Of a stretch of 64,000 nucleotides of DNA, positions 56,804 through 64,000 are shown one piece after another. Both the position numbers and the translations under genes were made by a program. The stretch is from positions 585,935 through 649,934 of the forward strand of contig NZ_JACZDF010000002.1 of the NCBI RefSeq assembly GCF_014852685.1. Direction: 5' to 3'. Source of the stretch: Flavimobilis rhizosphaerae. GTDB taxonomy: Bacteria > Actinomycetota > Actinomycetes > Actinomycetales > Cellulomonadaceae. The notes below the pieces were generated by a model, which did not search any database, was not told the DNA's origin, and saw nothing but the letters and a program-made list of their open reading frames with translations. The first letter of the stretch is position 1; each line of letters opens with the position of its first letter.

Positions 56804-57274
56804 TCAGGCGTCGAGCCCGAGCGTCTTGCGGAGGCGGCCGACGTGCCCGGTCGCCTTGATGTTCGTGAGCGCGTGTGTGACGACACCCGACTCGTCGAGC
56901 ACCACCGTGCCGCGGATCGTGCCGGTGACCTCGCGGCCGTAGAGCTTCTTGAGGCCCCAGGCGCCCCACGGCTCCATGACGGTGTGCTCGGGGTCGGCGA
57001 GAAGCGTGAATCCGAGCTGTTCCTTCTCGGTGAACCGCGCAAGCTTCTCGACGCTGTCCGGCGAGATGCCGAGCACGCGGTAGCCGGCCGCCTCGAACGA
57101 CGCCAGGGAGTCGCGGAAGTCGCACGCCTGACGCGTGCAGCCGAGGGTCCCGGCCTCCGCGTAGAAGTAGACGATGACCTTGTGCCCGCGCAGGTCCGAG
57201 AGCGTGACGGTCGTGCCGTCGGCTGCGGGCAGCGTGAAGTCGGGTGCGGTCTGGCCGGGGGTGAGGATGGGCAC
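56804..57274 (-). CDS. bcp: Thioredoxin-dependent peroxiredoxin (BCP/PrxQ type), variant active site
   Basis: 156 residues, GTG start. It reduces hydroperoxides. The peroxidatic and resolving Cys, five apart, are in GCTRQACDFRDSL. The usual active-site stretch FYPxAxTPGCT is FYAEAGTLGCT here: the conserved Pro of PxxxTxxC is Ala, and the Pro before Gly-Cys is Leu. The Thr and both Cys are kept. ILTPGQTAPDFTLPAADG and VLGISPDSVEKLARF are normal. It is encoded next to tRNA-Leu and trxA. Confidence 0.92.
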   Translation of the reverse strand: MPILTPGQTAPDFTLPAADGTTVTLSDLRGHKVIVYFYAEAGTLGCTRQACDFRDSLASFEAAGYRVLGISPDSVEKLARFTEKEQLGFTLLADPEHTVMEPWGAWGLKKLYGREVTGTIRGTVVLDESGVVTHALTNIKATGHVGRLRKTLGLDA

Positions 57275-57361
57275 GGTTCTCCCAGGTGAGGTGGTCGGGG
57301 CGTCCCCGTGAGCCTAGTCGGCACGTGCCGTGGGGGCAGTGATGACGGGTACCGTGTGGGC

Positions 57362-57694
57362 GTGAGCACCACCACGTCCGCGCCCCTGCCCATCCGCATG
57401 CTGCACGACCGGGTCCTCGTGCGTCCCGAGAAGGACGGGGCCGAGTCGCGCACCGCTGCCGGGCTCGTCATCCCGGTGACCGCGGTCGGTCCGAGGAGGC
57501 TGTCATGGGGCAACGTTGTCGCGGCGGGCGAGCACGTGCGTCAGGTGTCGGTCGACGACCGCGTGCTCTACGACCCTGAGGACAAGCCTGAGGTCGAGCT
57601 CGGTGGGGAGTTCTTCGTGCTCCTGCGGGAGCGTGACGTCCACGCGGTGTCCCAGTCCGCGGACGACTCGGGACCGACGGGCATGTACCTCTGA
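57362..57694 (+). CDS. GroES-like co-chaperonin family protein
   Basis: 110 residues; TACCGT lies six nt before the GTG. The chaperonin-10 fold is recognisable: IRMLHDRVLVRPEKDGAESRTAAGLVIPVTA and LSWGNVVAAGEHVRQVSVDDRVLYDPEDKPEVELGGEFFVLLRERDVHAV. The mobile-loop hydrophobic tripeptide is altered (GLVIPVTA) and no groEL gene is adjacent, so it is probably a divergent GroES-like protein rather than the principal GroES. Confidence 0.85.
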   Translation: MSTTTSAPLPIRMLHDRVLVRPEKDGAESRTAAGLVIPVTAVGPRRLSWGNVVAAGEHVRQVSVDDRVLYDPEDKPEVELGGEFFVLLRERDVHAVSQSADDSGPTGMYL

Positions 57695-57892
57695 CGGGCC
57701 TCGTCCTCGTCGGGGTGCACGTCCCGGCGCACTGACCTGCGGGCTTTGCGATTCCCACCCGTGACCACCTCGGAGCGTGCACGTCACTCACCCGCAACCT
57801 CACCTCGCCTCCTGTTGTGAGGTTCGTCGGACGATGTTCGACTGGCGCAGGGGCACGCGAGGTTCTGCCCCGACGACGAGTCGGAGGAGGCG

Positions 57893-58237
57893 ATGATGGC
57901 GACCGGACGAGCATCCGCACAGGGACGGCGAACGCCACGCGTGCGCATGCTCCACAGTCGGCCGGCGACGACGGAGACGCCGAGCCGTGCGTCGTTCCTC
58001 GTCGACGTACCCGTCGTCGACGACGGCCCTGCAGCAGAGCCCGGACCCGGCGCGCCCGCCGGGGCGGACGAGCCGACCGACGATGAGCTCGACGCACGCG
58101 CGCGCGCGGTCCTCGAGGGACTGCCGCGGCTCGAGGACCTCCTCGCGGCGCGCGTGCCCGCCACTCTCGTCGCTGACCTCCTCAGCCCTTTCGGTCCCGA
58201 CAGCGAGCGCATCGCTCGCGAGGAGCAGGGCCGCTGA
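57893..58237 (+). CDS. Hypothetical acidic protein
   Basis: 114 residues; GTCGGAGGAGGCG precedes two ATG codons. The first 25 residues are basic (RASAQGRRTPRVRMLHSR), then an acidic Pro/Ala stretch, then a helical part (DDELDARARAVLEGLPRLEDLLAARVPATLVADLLSPFG). I recognise no family and no membrane or signal sequence. The frame bias is typical of real genes here, and it lies between the GroES-like gene and tRNA-Lys. Confidence 0.6.
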   Translation: MMATGRASAQGRRTPRVRMLHSRPATTETPSRASFLVDVPVVDDGPAAEPGPGAPAGADEPTDDELDARARAVLEGLPRLEDLLAARVPATLVADLLSPFGPDSERIAREEQGR

Positions 58238-58342
58238 GAAGCGTGTTCGGCGTCACGTCCCCGCAGGTCCTTCTCGATTTCGTCCACGGGCAGATCGGGT
58301 GCTAGTGTTTCATCTCGTTGCCGCGGGAAACCGCAGGAACAT

Positions 58343-58418
<76 letters not shown>

Positions 58419-58422
58419 TGCG

Positions 58423-58448
58423 AGGCCCGGAACTTCGGTTCCGGGCCT
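58423..58448 (+). terminator. Terminator after tRNA-Lys
   Basis: AGGCCCGGAAC-TTCG-GTTCCGGGCCT: an 11-bp stem with a TTCG tetraloop, followed by TTGTCGTT. Confidence 0.9.
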
Positions 58449-58768
58449 TTGTCGTTCCCCGCAGGGGTGAACGTGGCACGTGGGAGGCCCGTGCCGCGAC
58501 CCCGCCGTCCACCCCTTGGGACGGGGCGGTCCCGGGTGCGGACGCGCAGCCGCGGAATCCTGCGGGGACGGGTCCGAGGTCCCGATAAGCACGGCCGATC
58601 CGCTGATATCCATGGGGTGTCGCAACGCTCTGACCGGGTGCTGCGTCCAGGGTCCTTCCCGTGCGGCCGACCGGCGCGGACGGGGTGGTCCAGTTCGTCG
58701 CCACCGTCCGCGGTCCGGCACCGGCCCGTGGGCCGCGTCGGGCGCGGACCCACCGAGCGGAGTACCAC
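58449..58768. other. 320-base intergenic leader upstream of pntA
   Basis: No gene with convincing features. The interval is GC-rich apart from GCTGATATCCATGGGG near 58592. It must hold the pntA promoter; GAGCGGAG (58764 region) is a possible ribosome site. Confidence 0.5.
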
Positions 58769-60316
58769 GTGCGTATCGGAGTCCCCAAGGAGTCCGCACC
58801 CGACCAACGACTGGTCGCGGCCACGCCGCAGACCGTCGGCAAGCTCGTAGACCTGGGTTACGAGGTCGTCGTCGAGGAGGGCGCCGGGTCCGGCGCGAGC
58901 ATCCCCGACGCTCTCTACACGGCCGCGGGCGCGATCGTCGTCGACGCTGCGGGCGCCTGGGGCGCCGACGTCGTCATCACGGTCGACGGCCCCGGCGACG
59001 GTGACGTCGAGCGGCTGTCCGAGGGTGCGACGCTCGTCGCGCGCCTCGCGCCGGACGACACGCCGGAACTTGTCGAGGCGCTGCGCGCCCGCGGCGTCAC
59101 GGCCCTCAACCTCATGTCGGTGCCGCGCATCTCGCGTGCTCAGGCGCTCGACGTCCTCTCGACGATGTCGAACGTCTCGGGCTACCGCGGGATCATCGAG
59201 GCCGCCGAGTCCTACGCGGGCATGTTCGGCGGTCAGGTGACGGCGGCCGGCTCGACGCCGCCGGCACGCGTCTTCGTCATCGGCGCGGGCGTCGCTGGCC
59301 TCGCGGCGCTCGGGGCTGCCGGTTCGCTTGGCGCGGAGGTGCGTGCGTACGACGTGCGCGCGGACGTCGCGGAGCAGATCGAGTCGATGGGCGCGACGTT
59401 CGTGCGCGTCGAGGCCGAGGCGCAGGAGAGCGCCGACGGCTATGCGAAGGAGCTCACGGCGGACCAGGAGGCCGCGACCGCGGCCGTGTACGCGGCCGAG
59501 TCCGCGGCGGCCGACGTCGTCGTGACGACCGCACTCATCCGCGGCAAGGCACCCATCACCATCACGGCCGAGATGGTCGCGGCGATGAAGCCGGGCTCGG
59601 TCGTCGTCGACCTCGCAGCGTCGGGCGGCGGCAACTGCGAACTCACGGTGCCGGGGGAGAAGATCGTCACCGACAACGGTGTGACGATCATCGGCTACAC
59701 GGACCTGCCGGGCCGCATGCCCAAGCACACGTCGCAGCTCTACGGAACGAACATCGTCAACCTCATGAAGCTGCTCACCCCCGCGAAGGACGGCGAGCTC
59801 GTCCTCGACCTCGAGGACGTCGTGCAGCGAGGCATCACGGTGACGCGGGCGGGGGAGATCCTCTGGCCTCCGCCGCCCGTCCAGGTGTCGGCGACGCCGG
59901 CTCCGGCACCTGCGGCACCCGTCGAGGCCGCGCCGGTCGCGCAGGCCCCGGCGAAGCCTGCGAAGAAGAAGGGCACGGGAACGCTCATCGGTGGCGCGAT
60001 CACCGCGGCGCTCGTCGTCGCGGCCGTCGCGTTCTCGACGGCGACGTTCGCCTCGCACCTCACGGTGTTCGCGCTCGCCGTCGTCGTCGGCTTCTACGTC
60101 GTCACGGGTGTCACGCACTCGCTGCACACCCCGCTCATGGCGCAGACCAACGCGATCAGCGGCATCATCCTCGTCGGCTCGCTGCTGCAGATCGGCTCGG
60201 ACGACCTCGTCGTGACGATCCTCGCGGTCGTCGCCGCGACGTTCGCGTCGATCAACATCTTCGGCGGGTTCTCCGTCGCGAGCCGCATGCTCGCCATGTT
60301 CCAGAAGGAGGCCTGA
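58769..60316 (+). CDS. pntA: NAD(P) transhydrogenase alpha subunit
   Basis: 515 residues with a GTG start; homology starts exactly at [20 protein letters not shown]. Residues ~1-370 are the NAD(H)-binding domain I ([46 protein letters not shown]). An Ala/Pro linker (~380-410) leads to membrane domain II with four helices ([22 protein letters not shown] through MLAMFQKEA). This is the E. coli-like full-length alpha subunit, not the split PntAA/PntAB form. The enzyme couples proton entry to NADPH formation. pntB follows three bases downstream. Confidence 0.95.
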   Translation: MRIGVPKESAPDQRLVAATPQTVGKLVDLGYEVVVEEGAGSGASIPDALYTAAGAIVVDAAGAWGADVVITVDGPGDGDVERLSEGATLVARLAPDDTPELVEALRARGVTALNLMSVPRISRAQALDVLSTMSNVSGYRGIIEAAESYAGMFGGQVTAAGSTPPARVFVIGAGVAGLAALGAAGSLGAEVRAYDVRADVAEQIESMGATFVRVEAEAQESADGYAKELTADQEAATAAVYAAESAAADVVVTTALIRGKAPITITAEMVAAMKPGSVVVDLAASGGGNCELTVPGEKIVTDNGVTIIGYTDLPGRMPKHTSQLYGTNIVNLMKLLTPAKDGELVLDLEDVVQRGITVTRAGEILWPPPPVQVSATPAPAPAAPVEAAPVAQAPAKPAKKKGTGTLIGGAITAALVVAAVAFSTATFASHLTVFALAVVVGFYVVTGVTHSLHTPLMAQTNAISGIILVGSLLQIGSDDLVVTILAVVAATFASINIFGGFSVASRMLAMFQKEA

Positions 60317-60319
60317 GCC

Positions 60320-61711
60320 GTGGAGACACTCACCCAGCTCGTCTACGGCGTCTACCTCGTCGCCGGTATCCTCTTCGTCCTCTCGCTCGCGGGCCTCTCC
60401 AAGCAGGAGACGGCGCGCGGCGGCAACCTCGCGGGCAAGGTCGGCATGGCGCTCGCGCTCGTCGCGACCGTGACGCTCGCGCTCATCGAGTCGGAGCGAA
60501 ACGCGGCCGTCACGGCTGCGCTCATCGCGCTCGCGCTCGGCGTCGGTGCGCTCGCCGGCACGTGGCAGGCCCGCAAGGTCGAGATGACGCAGATGCCTGA
60601 GATGATCGCGCTGCTGCACTCGTTCGTCGGCCTCGCGGCCGTGCTCGTCGGCTTCAACTCGTTCCTCACGGACTCCCACGGTGGCGCCGTGCACCTCGTC
60701 GAGGTGTTCCTCGGCGTGTTCATCGGTGCGATCACGCTCACGGGCTCGCTCGTCGCGTTCGGCAAGCTCTCGGCGCGCATGAAGTCCTCGCCGCTCACGC
60801 TCCCGGGCCGTAACCTTCTCAACCTCGGGGCGATCCTCGTGTCGCTCGGCCTCATGGGCTGGTTCCTCGCGGCGCCGTCGATCTGGCCGCTCGCGATCAT
60901 GACGGTCATCGCGCTCGCGGTGGGCTGGCACCTCGTCGTAGCGATCGGCGGCGGCGACATGCCCGTCGTCGTCTCGATGCTCAACTCGTACTCGGGCTGG
61001 GCCGCGGCTGCTGCGGGCTTCATGCTCGGCAACGACCTGCTCATCATCACGGGCGCGCTCGTCGGCTCGTCGGGTGCGATCCTCTCGTACATCATGTGCA
61101 AGGCGATGAACCGCTCGTTCATCTCGGTAATCCTCGGCGGCTTCGGCGCGACCGAGGGTGGGTCCCCGCAGGGTGCCGTCGTCGAGGGCGAGCACCACGA
61201 GACGAGCGCGGACGACGTCGCAGCGCTGCTCAAGGGTGCGAAGAGCGTTCTCATCACGCCGGGCTACGGCATGGCCGTCGCGAAGGCGCAGTACCCGGTC
61301 GCGGAGCTCACCTCGAAGCTGCGCGCGCAGGGCGTCGACGTGCGCTTCGGCGTGCACCCCGTCGCGGGGCGTCTGCCGGGCCACATGAACGTGCTGCTCG
61401 CCGAGGCCAAGGTGCCGTACGACATCGTCGAGGAGCTCGAGGAGGTCAACGAGAAGCTGCCGCGCACGGACGTCGTCCTCGTCATCGGTGCGAACGACAC
61501 CGTCAACCCGGCCGCGGAGGACGACCCCGGCTCACCCATCGCGGGCATGCCGGTCCTCCAGGTGTGGAACGCGGAGAAGGTCGTCGTCTTCAAGCGGTCG
61601 ATGGCCGTCGGTTACGCCGGCGTCCAGAACCCGCTGTTCTTCAAGGACAACACGCAGATGCTCTTCGGTGACGCCAAGGAGCGCGTCGAGGACATCGTCA
61701 AGGCGCTCTGA
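60320..61711 (+). CDS. pntB: NAD(P) transhydrogenase beta subunit
   Basis: 463 residues, GTG start with AGGAGGCC upstream. About eight membrane helices (residues ~5-275) include the proton-channel region [24 protein letters not shown], with the conserved His, and [22 protein letters not shown]. Residues ~285-463 are the NADP(H)-binding domain [60 protein letters not shown] and [32 protein letters not shown]. It completes the complex with PntA. Confidence 0.96.
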   Translation: METLTQLVYGVYLVAGILFVLSLAGLSKQETARGGNLAGKVGMALALVATVTLALIESERNAAVTAALIALALGVGALAGTWQARKVEMTQMPEMIALLHSFVGLAAVLVGFNSFLTDSHGGAVHLVEVFLGVFIGAITLTGSLVAFGKLSARMKSSPLTLPGRNLLNLGAILVSLGLMGWFLAAPSIWPLAIMTVIALAVGWHLVVAIGGGDMPVVVSMLNSYSGWAAAAAGFMLGNDLLIITGALVGSSGAILSYIMCKAMNRSFISVILGGFGATEGGSPQGAVVEGEHHETSADDVAALLKGAKSVLITPGYGMAVAKAQYPVAELTSKLRAQGVDVRFGVHPVAGRLPGHMNVLLAEAKVPYDIVEELEEVNEKLPRTDVVLVIGANDTVNPAAEDDPGSPIAGMPVLQVWNAEKVVVFKRSMAVGYAGVQNPLFFKDNTQMLFGDAKERVEDIVKAL

Positions 61712-61797
61712 GCGCCGCTTACCGTCGCGAACGAGCGCGTCGCCCCTACCGGGGCGGCGCGCTCCGCGCGTCGGGGCTCGCCTAGGCTGAGGTCACC

Positions 61798-62652
61798 ATG
61801 AGCACGACGCCCGACGTTCCCGACGCCCTCCTGCCCGACGTTTCCGACGCCCTCCTGCCCGACGGGCCTGGACCCGACGGGCGTGGACCCGACGCGACGA
61901 CGCCCGCCGCCCACGAGGCCGAGCGGGTCGTCACCCAGCACGGGACGTTTCGCGCCCACCCGGTGTCGTTCGTGCGGCGCTCGGGCCGTCTCACGGACGG
62001 TCAGGCGCGGGCGCTCGAGCGGTCGGGTCCGCAGATGCTCCTCGACGTCCCGCGGGACGTTGCCCGCACGTCGGTCGACCCGGCGTGGCGTCTCGACGTC
62101 GCCGAGGTCTTCGGCCGCACGGCGCCGCTCGTCGTCGAGGTCGGCTCCGGCATGGGGGAGAACGCCGTCGCAGCCGCGGCGGCCGACCCCTCGCGGGACG
62201 TCCTCGCGCTCGAGGTGTACCTGCCCGGCCTCGCCCAGGCCGTGCTCGCAGGGGATCGCGACGGTGTGACGAACCTGCGGCTCGCGCAGGTCAACGCGCC
62301 CGAGCTCTTTGCGACGGCGCTCGCGCCAGCGTCCGTCGACGAGGTGTGGGTGTTCTTCCCGGACCCCTGGCACAAGACGCGTCACCACAAGCGTCGGCTC
62401 GTGCAGCCGTCGTTCTGCGACGAGGTCGCGCGCGTGCTGCGTCCGGGCGGCGTGTGGCGCCTCGCGACCGACTGGGAGCCGTACGCCGACCACGTGCGTG
62501 AGGTGCTGCGCGGGCGGGCGGATCTCGTGCCGCTCGTCGCGGGCTCGGACGGCGTCGTCGAGCGCTTCGACGGACGTGTCCTCACGACGTTCGAGGCGAA
62601 GGGGCTGCGCGCGGGCCGGACGATCACGGACCTCGCGTACGTCCGGGTCTGA
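61798..62652 (+). CDS. trmB: tRNA (guanine(46)-N7)-methyltransferase
   Basis: 284 residues; TAGGCT lies nine nt before the ATG. The SAM site is LVVEVGSGMGENAVAAAAADPSRDVLALEVYLPG. Catalytic and tRNA-binding residues are in VWVFFPDPWHKTRHHKRRLVQPSF and WRLATDWEPYADHVREVL; the C-terminal TTFEAKGLRAGRTITDLAYVRV matches TrmB. The first 45 residues are an Asp/Pro-rich extension with an imperfect internal repeat (PDVPDALLPDVSDALLPDGPGPDG). Confidence 0.95.
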   Translation: MSTTPDVPDALLPDVSDALLPDGPGPDGRGPDATTPAAHEAERVVTQHGTFRAHPVSFVRRSGRLTDGQARALERSGPQMLLDVPRDVARTSVDPAWRLDVAEVFGRTAPLVVEVGSGMGENAVAAAAADPSRDVLALEVYLPGLAQAVLAGDRDGVTNLRLAQVNAPELFATALAPASVDEVWVFFPDPWHKTRHHKRRLVQPSFCDEVARVLRPGGVWRLATDWEPYADHVREVLRGRADLVPLVAGSDGVVERFDGRVLTTFEAKGLRAGRTITDLAYVRV

Positions 62653-62687
62653 ACGTCGCGGTCCGCGGGGCCGGTAAACTCGGGGGC

Positions 62688-63599
62688 GTGACGACGACGC
62701 GCATCGCTCTGGCAACCTGCAACTTCCACCCTGATCTGGCCGAGGACGACCAGCACCTTCAGCGGGCTCTTGAGAAGCTCGGCGTCGAGGCGGTCGCGGC
62801 GGTGTGGGACGACCCGGAGGTCGACTGGTCCGCGTTCGACCTCGTCGTCGTGCGTTCCGTGTGGGACTGGTCGCAGCGGCGCGACGAGTTCGTCACGTGG
62901 GCGCAGGGCGTGCCGAACCTCCTCAATCGCGCGGAGATCCTCGCGTGGAACACGGACAAGGCGTACCTGCGCGAGCTCGACGCGGCGGGCATGCCGACGA
63001 TCCCGACGATCTGGTTGACGCCCGAGCAGAAACTCTCGTCCCGTGCGGTGCACACGCGTATGCCTGCGCACGGCGACTTCGTCATCAAGCCGACGATCTC
63101 GCGCGGCGCGCGAGACACGGGTCGCTATCAGGCGGGTGAGGCGACGAGCCGCGGCACCGCGATCAAGCGGGCCGTGCAGCTGCTTGCCGACGGTCGTGAG
63201 GTGATGATCCAGCGGTACCTCACGAGCGTCGACACGGTGGGTGAGGCAGCGCTCGTCTACATCGGCGGCGAGTTCTCGCACGCGGTGCGCAAGGGCGCGA
63301 TGCTCCAGGGGCAGTTCCGTGGCGCAGCGGGCCTCTACAAGCAGGAGTCGATGTCGCTGCGTGAGGTCTCCGACGCCGAGCGCGAGCTCGCAGACCGCGC
63401 GGTCGCGTTCGCGCGCGAGCGTCTGCAGGCCGACCACCCGGGCGAGGACCTGCTGTATGCGCGTGTCGACCTCGTCGACGGTGACGACGGCTCGCCGCTC
63501 GTGCTCGAGCTCGAGGTCGTCGAGCCGACGCTGTTCCTCGCATTCCGCCCGGAGGCGGCCGAGGAACTCGCGCAGGCGATCCTCGCCCGCCTCGCCTGA
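62688..63599 (+). CDS. ATP-grasp family ligase (RimK/cycloserine-ligase-like)
   Basis: 303 residues; TAAACT lies seven nt before the GTG. N-terminal domain: IALATCNFHPDLAEDDQHLQRALEKLGVEAVAAVWDDPEVDWSAFDLVVVRSVWDWSQRRDEFVTW. ATP-grasp: DFVIKPTISRGARDTGRY, REVMIQRYLTSVDTVGEAALVYIGGEFSHAVRKGAM, and metal site LYARVDLVDGDDGSPLVLELEVVEPTLF. This matches the DcsG/hypothetical ATP-grasp group that joins an acid to an amine with ATP. The substrate is unknown and no pathway partner is adjacent. Confidence 0.88.
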   Translation: MTTTRIALATCNFHPDLAEDDQHLQRALEKLGVEAVAAVWDDPEVDWSAFDLVVVRSVWDWSQRRDEFVTWAQGVPNLLNRAEILAWNTDKAYLRELDAAGMPTIPTIWLTPEQKLSSRAVHTRMPAHGDFVIKPTISRGARDTGRYQAGEATSRGTAIKRAVQLLADGREVMIQRYLTSVDTVGEAALVYIGGEFSHAVRKGAMLQGQFRGAAGLYKQESMSLREVSDAERELADRAVAFARERLQADHPGEDLLYARVDLVDGDDGSPLVLELEVVEPTLFLAFRPEAAEELAQAILARLA

Positions 63600-63698
63600 G
63601 CGACGCCTCCCACCCTGCCGGTCAGGCACCCACCTGCCAGACAGGCACCGTCGGCCGGCCAGGCACCCCGCCTGCCAGTCCCACAGCCAGCAGTGGTC

Positions 63699-63741
63699 CG
63701 ATAGCCGATCCGTGCACTTGACGTGAGCCGATCCGCTATCG
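63699..63741. repeat. 43-bp inverted-repeat element C1
   Basis: Arms CGATAGCCGATC and GATCCGCTATCG (one mismatch); centre CGTGCACTTGACGTGAGCC. Confidence 0.9.
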
Positions 63742-63801
63742 GCGACCGTGCCTCGTCGTGCGGCGGCGCTGAGCAGCCGTCAACCGCCCGCCGCGGCGAC
63801 T

Positions 63802-63844
63802 CGATAGCCGATCGGTACGTATGACGTGTACCGATCTGCTATCG
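63802..63844. repeat. 43-bp inverted-repeat element C2
   Basis: Arms CGATAGCCGATC and GATCTGCTATCG; the centre starts GGTAC and ends GTACC, extending the dyad, with TGACGTG inside. Confidence 0.9.
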
Positions 63845-63874
63845 CGGGGACTGCCTCGGTGCGTCCTCGACGCT

Positions 63875-63917
63875 CGATAGCCGTTCCGTGCACTTGACAT
63901 GTATCGATCCGCTATCG
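63875..63917. repeat. 43-bp inverted-repeat element C3
   Basis: Arms CGATAGCCGTTC and GATCCGCTATCG; the centre CGTGCACTTGACATGTATC is nearly identical to that of C1 in its first 12 bases. Confidence 0.88.
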
Positions 63918-63967
63918 GCGAGCGAACCTCGTGGGCCCTACCCCCGGATCTTGGACACGGGGTGTGA

Positions 63968-64000
63968 TTACGCAGCAGGTCGCAGCGTAGCGGTGTAGCC
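63968..64000 (-). other. Possible 3' end of a minus-strand gene running out of the window
   Basis: On the minus strand the last 33 bases read GYTATLRPAA followed by TAA, an open frame to the edge. TAA is rare as a stop in this window, and the bases just beyond it (GTGTCCAAGATCCGGGGG on the minus strand) look like an insertion-sequence end. Eleven codons are too few to assign anything. Confidence 0.2.

Larger units (their letters stand above)
63600..64000. other. 400-base gene-poor interval at window end
   Basis: It starts with a GCCAGxCAGGCACC imperfect repeat (63617-63690), then three 43-bp elements (array C). The last ~50 bases are of different composition and may enter another gene or mobile element. 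Confidence 0.7.

Noticed and set aside
57784..58287. Minus-strand open frame of 167 codons near tRNA-Lys
   Set aside because: Overlaps the better-supported plus-strand frame with a good ribosome site; its product is Ser/Arg-rich with no motif.
58449..58768. Riboswitch upstream of pntA
   Set aside because: The leader is long, but I could not recognise a conserved riboswitch core or a terminator/antiterminator pair.

Overview
This window is a GC-rich actinobacterial chromosome segment, most likely from the order Micrococcales (a Cellulomonadaceae or Promicromonosporaceae type organism; inferred, not proven). The reasons are codon use, the acyl-CoA carboxylase beta/epsilon pair, DUF3039, DUF2017 and DUF2207 proteins, a reduced actinobacterial Tad pilus locus, FtsEX with an M23 partner, a tmRNA ending its tag in DSKRTDFALAA, and many leaderless genes whose start codon lies 6-9 nt after a TANNNT hexamer. 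No rRNA, CRISPR array, plasmid gene or complete insertion sequence was seen.

Layout. 1-10.7 kb is a surface glycan island. A six-gene minus-strand operon holds a CMP-nonulosonate synthetase fused to a KdsC-like phosphatase, a nonulosonate synthase without an SAF domain, a family 2 glycosyltransferase, two polysialyltransferase-like proteins and a DUF6716-type glycosyltransferase. It is flanked by two related acyltransferases and another family 2 glycosyltransferase. 10.6-16.2 kb carries an acyl-CoA carboxylase operon (beta, acidic protein, epsilon), an SOS-controlled DUF222/HNH protein and biotin protein ligase. 16.2-19.9 kb has an adenylate cyclase, an SRAP protein, an MFS exporter and an Rrf2 regulator. 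20.1-24.8 kb is a seven-gene Tad/Flp pilus operon. 24.9-30.7 kb has a DUF1524/excalibur lipoprotein, a HAD phosphatase, a ScoMcrA-head/zinc-ribbon protein, an aldo/keto reductase and a luciferase-like/FAD-oxidase fusion.

30.9-38.4 kb is a conserved block: prfB, ftsE, ftsX, an M23 murein hydrolase activator, smpB, a DUF2207 membrane protein and the tmRNA. 38.7-45.6 kb holds an SPFH/ribbon-helix-helix pair, a persulfide-responsive module (CstR-like repressor, small Cys-rich protein, CoA-disulfide reductase-rhodanese), an ECF sigma-ogt-tag alkylation repair operon, and a MarR gene divergent from an internally deleted reductase. 45.8-64 kb is mostly housekeeping: CYTH, S4, DUF3039, helicase, clpS, DUF2017, murI, an MBL-fold hydrolase, rdgB, an ABC-F protein, NUDIX, thioredoxin, tRNA-Leu, peroxiredoxin, GroES-like, tRNA-Lys, pntA-pntB, trmB and an ATP-grasp protein.

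The most unusual signal is not a gene. Nine copies of an exactly 43-bp inverted-repeat element (12-bp arms CGATAGCCGATC and GATCGGCTATCG around a 19-nt centre) sit in three gene-free intervals, three copies in each. A second, 45-bp palindrome family has two copies. Both look like uncharacterised dispersed intergenic elements.
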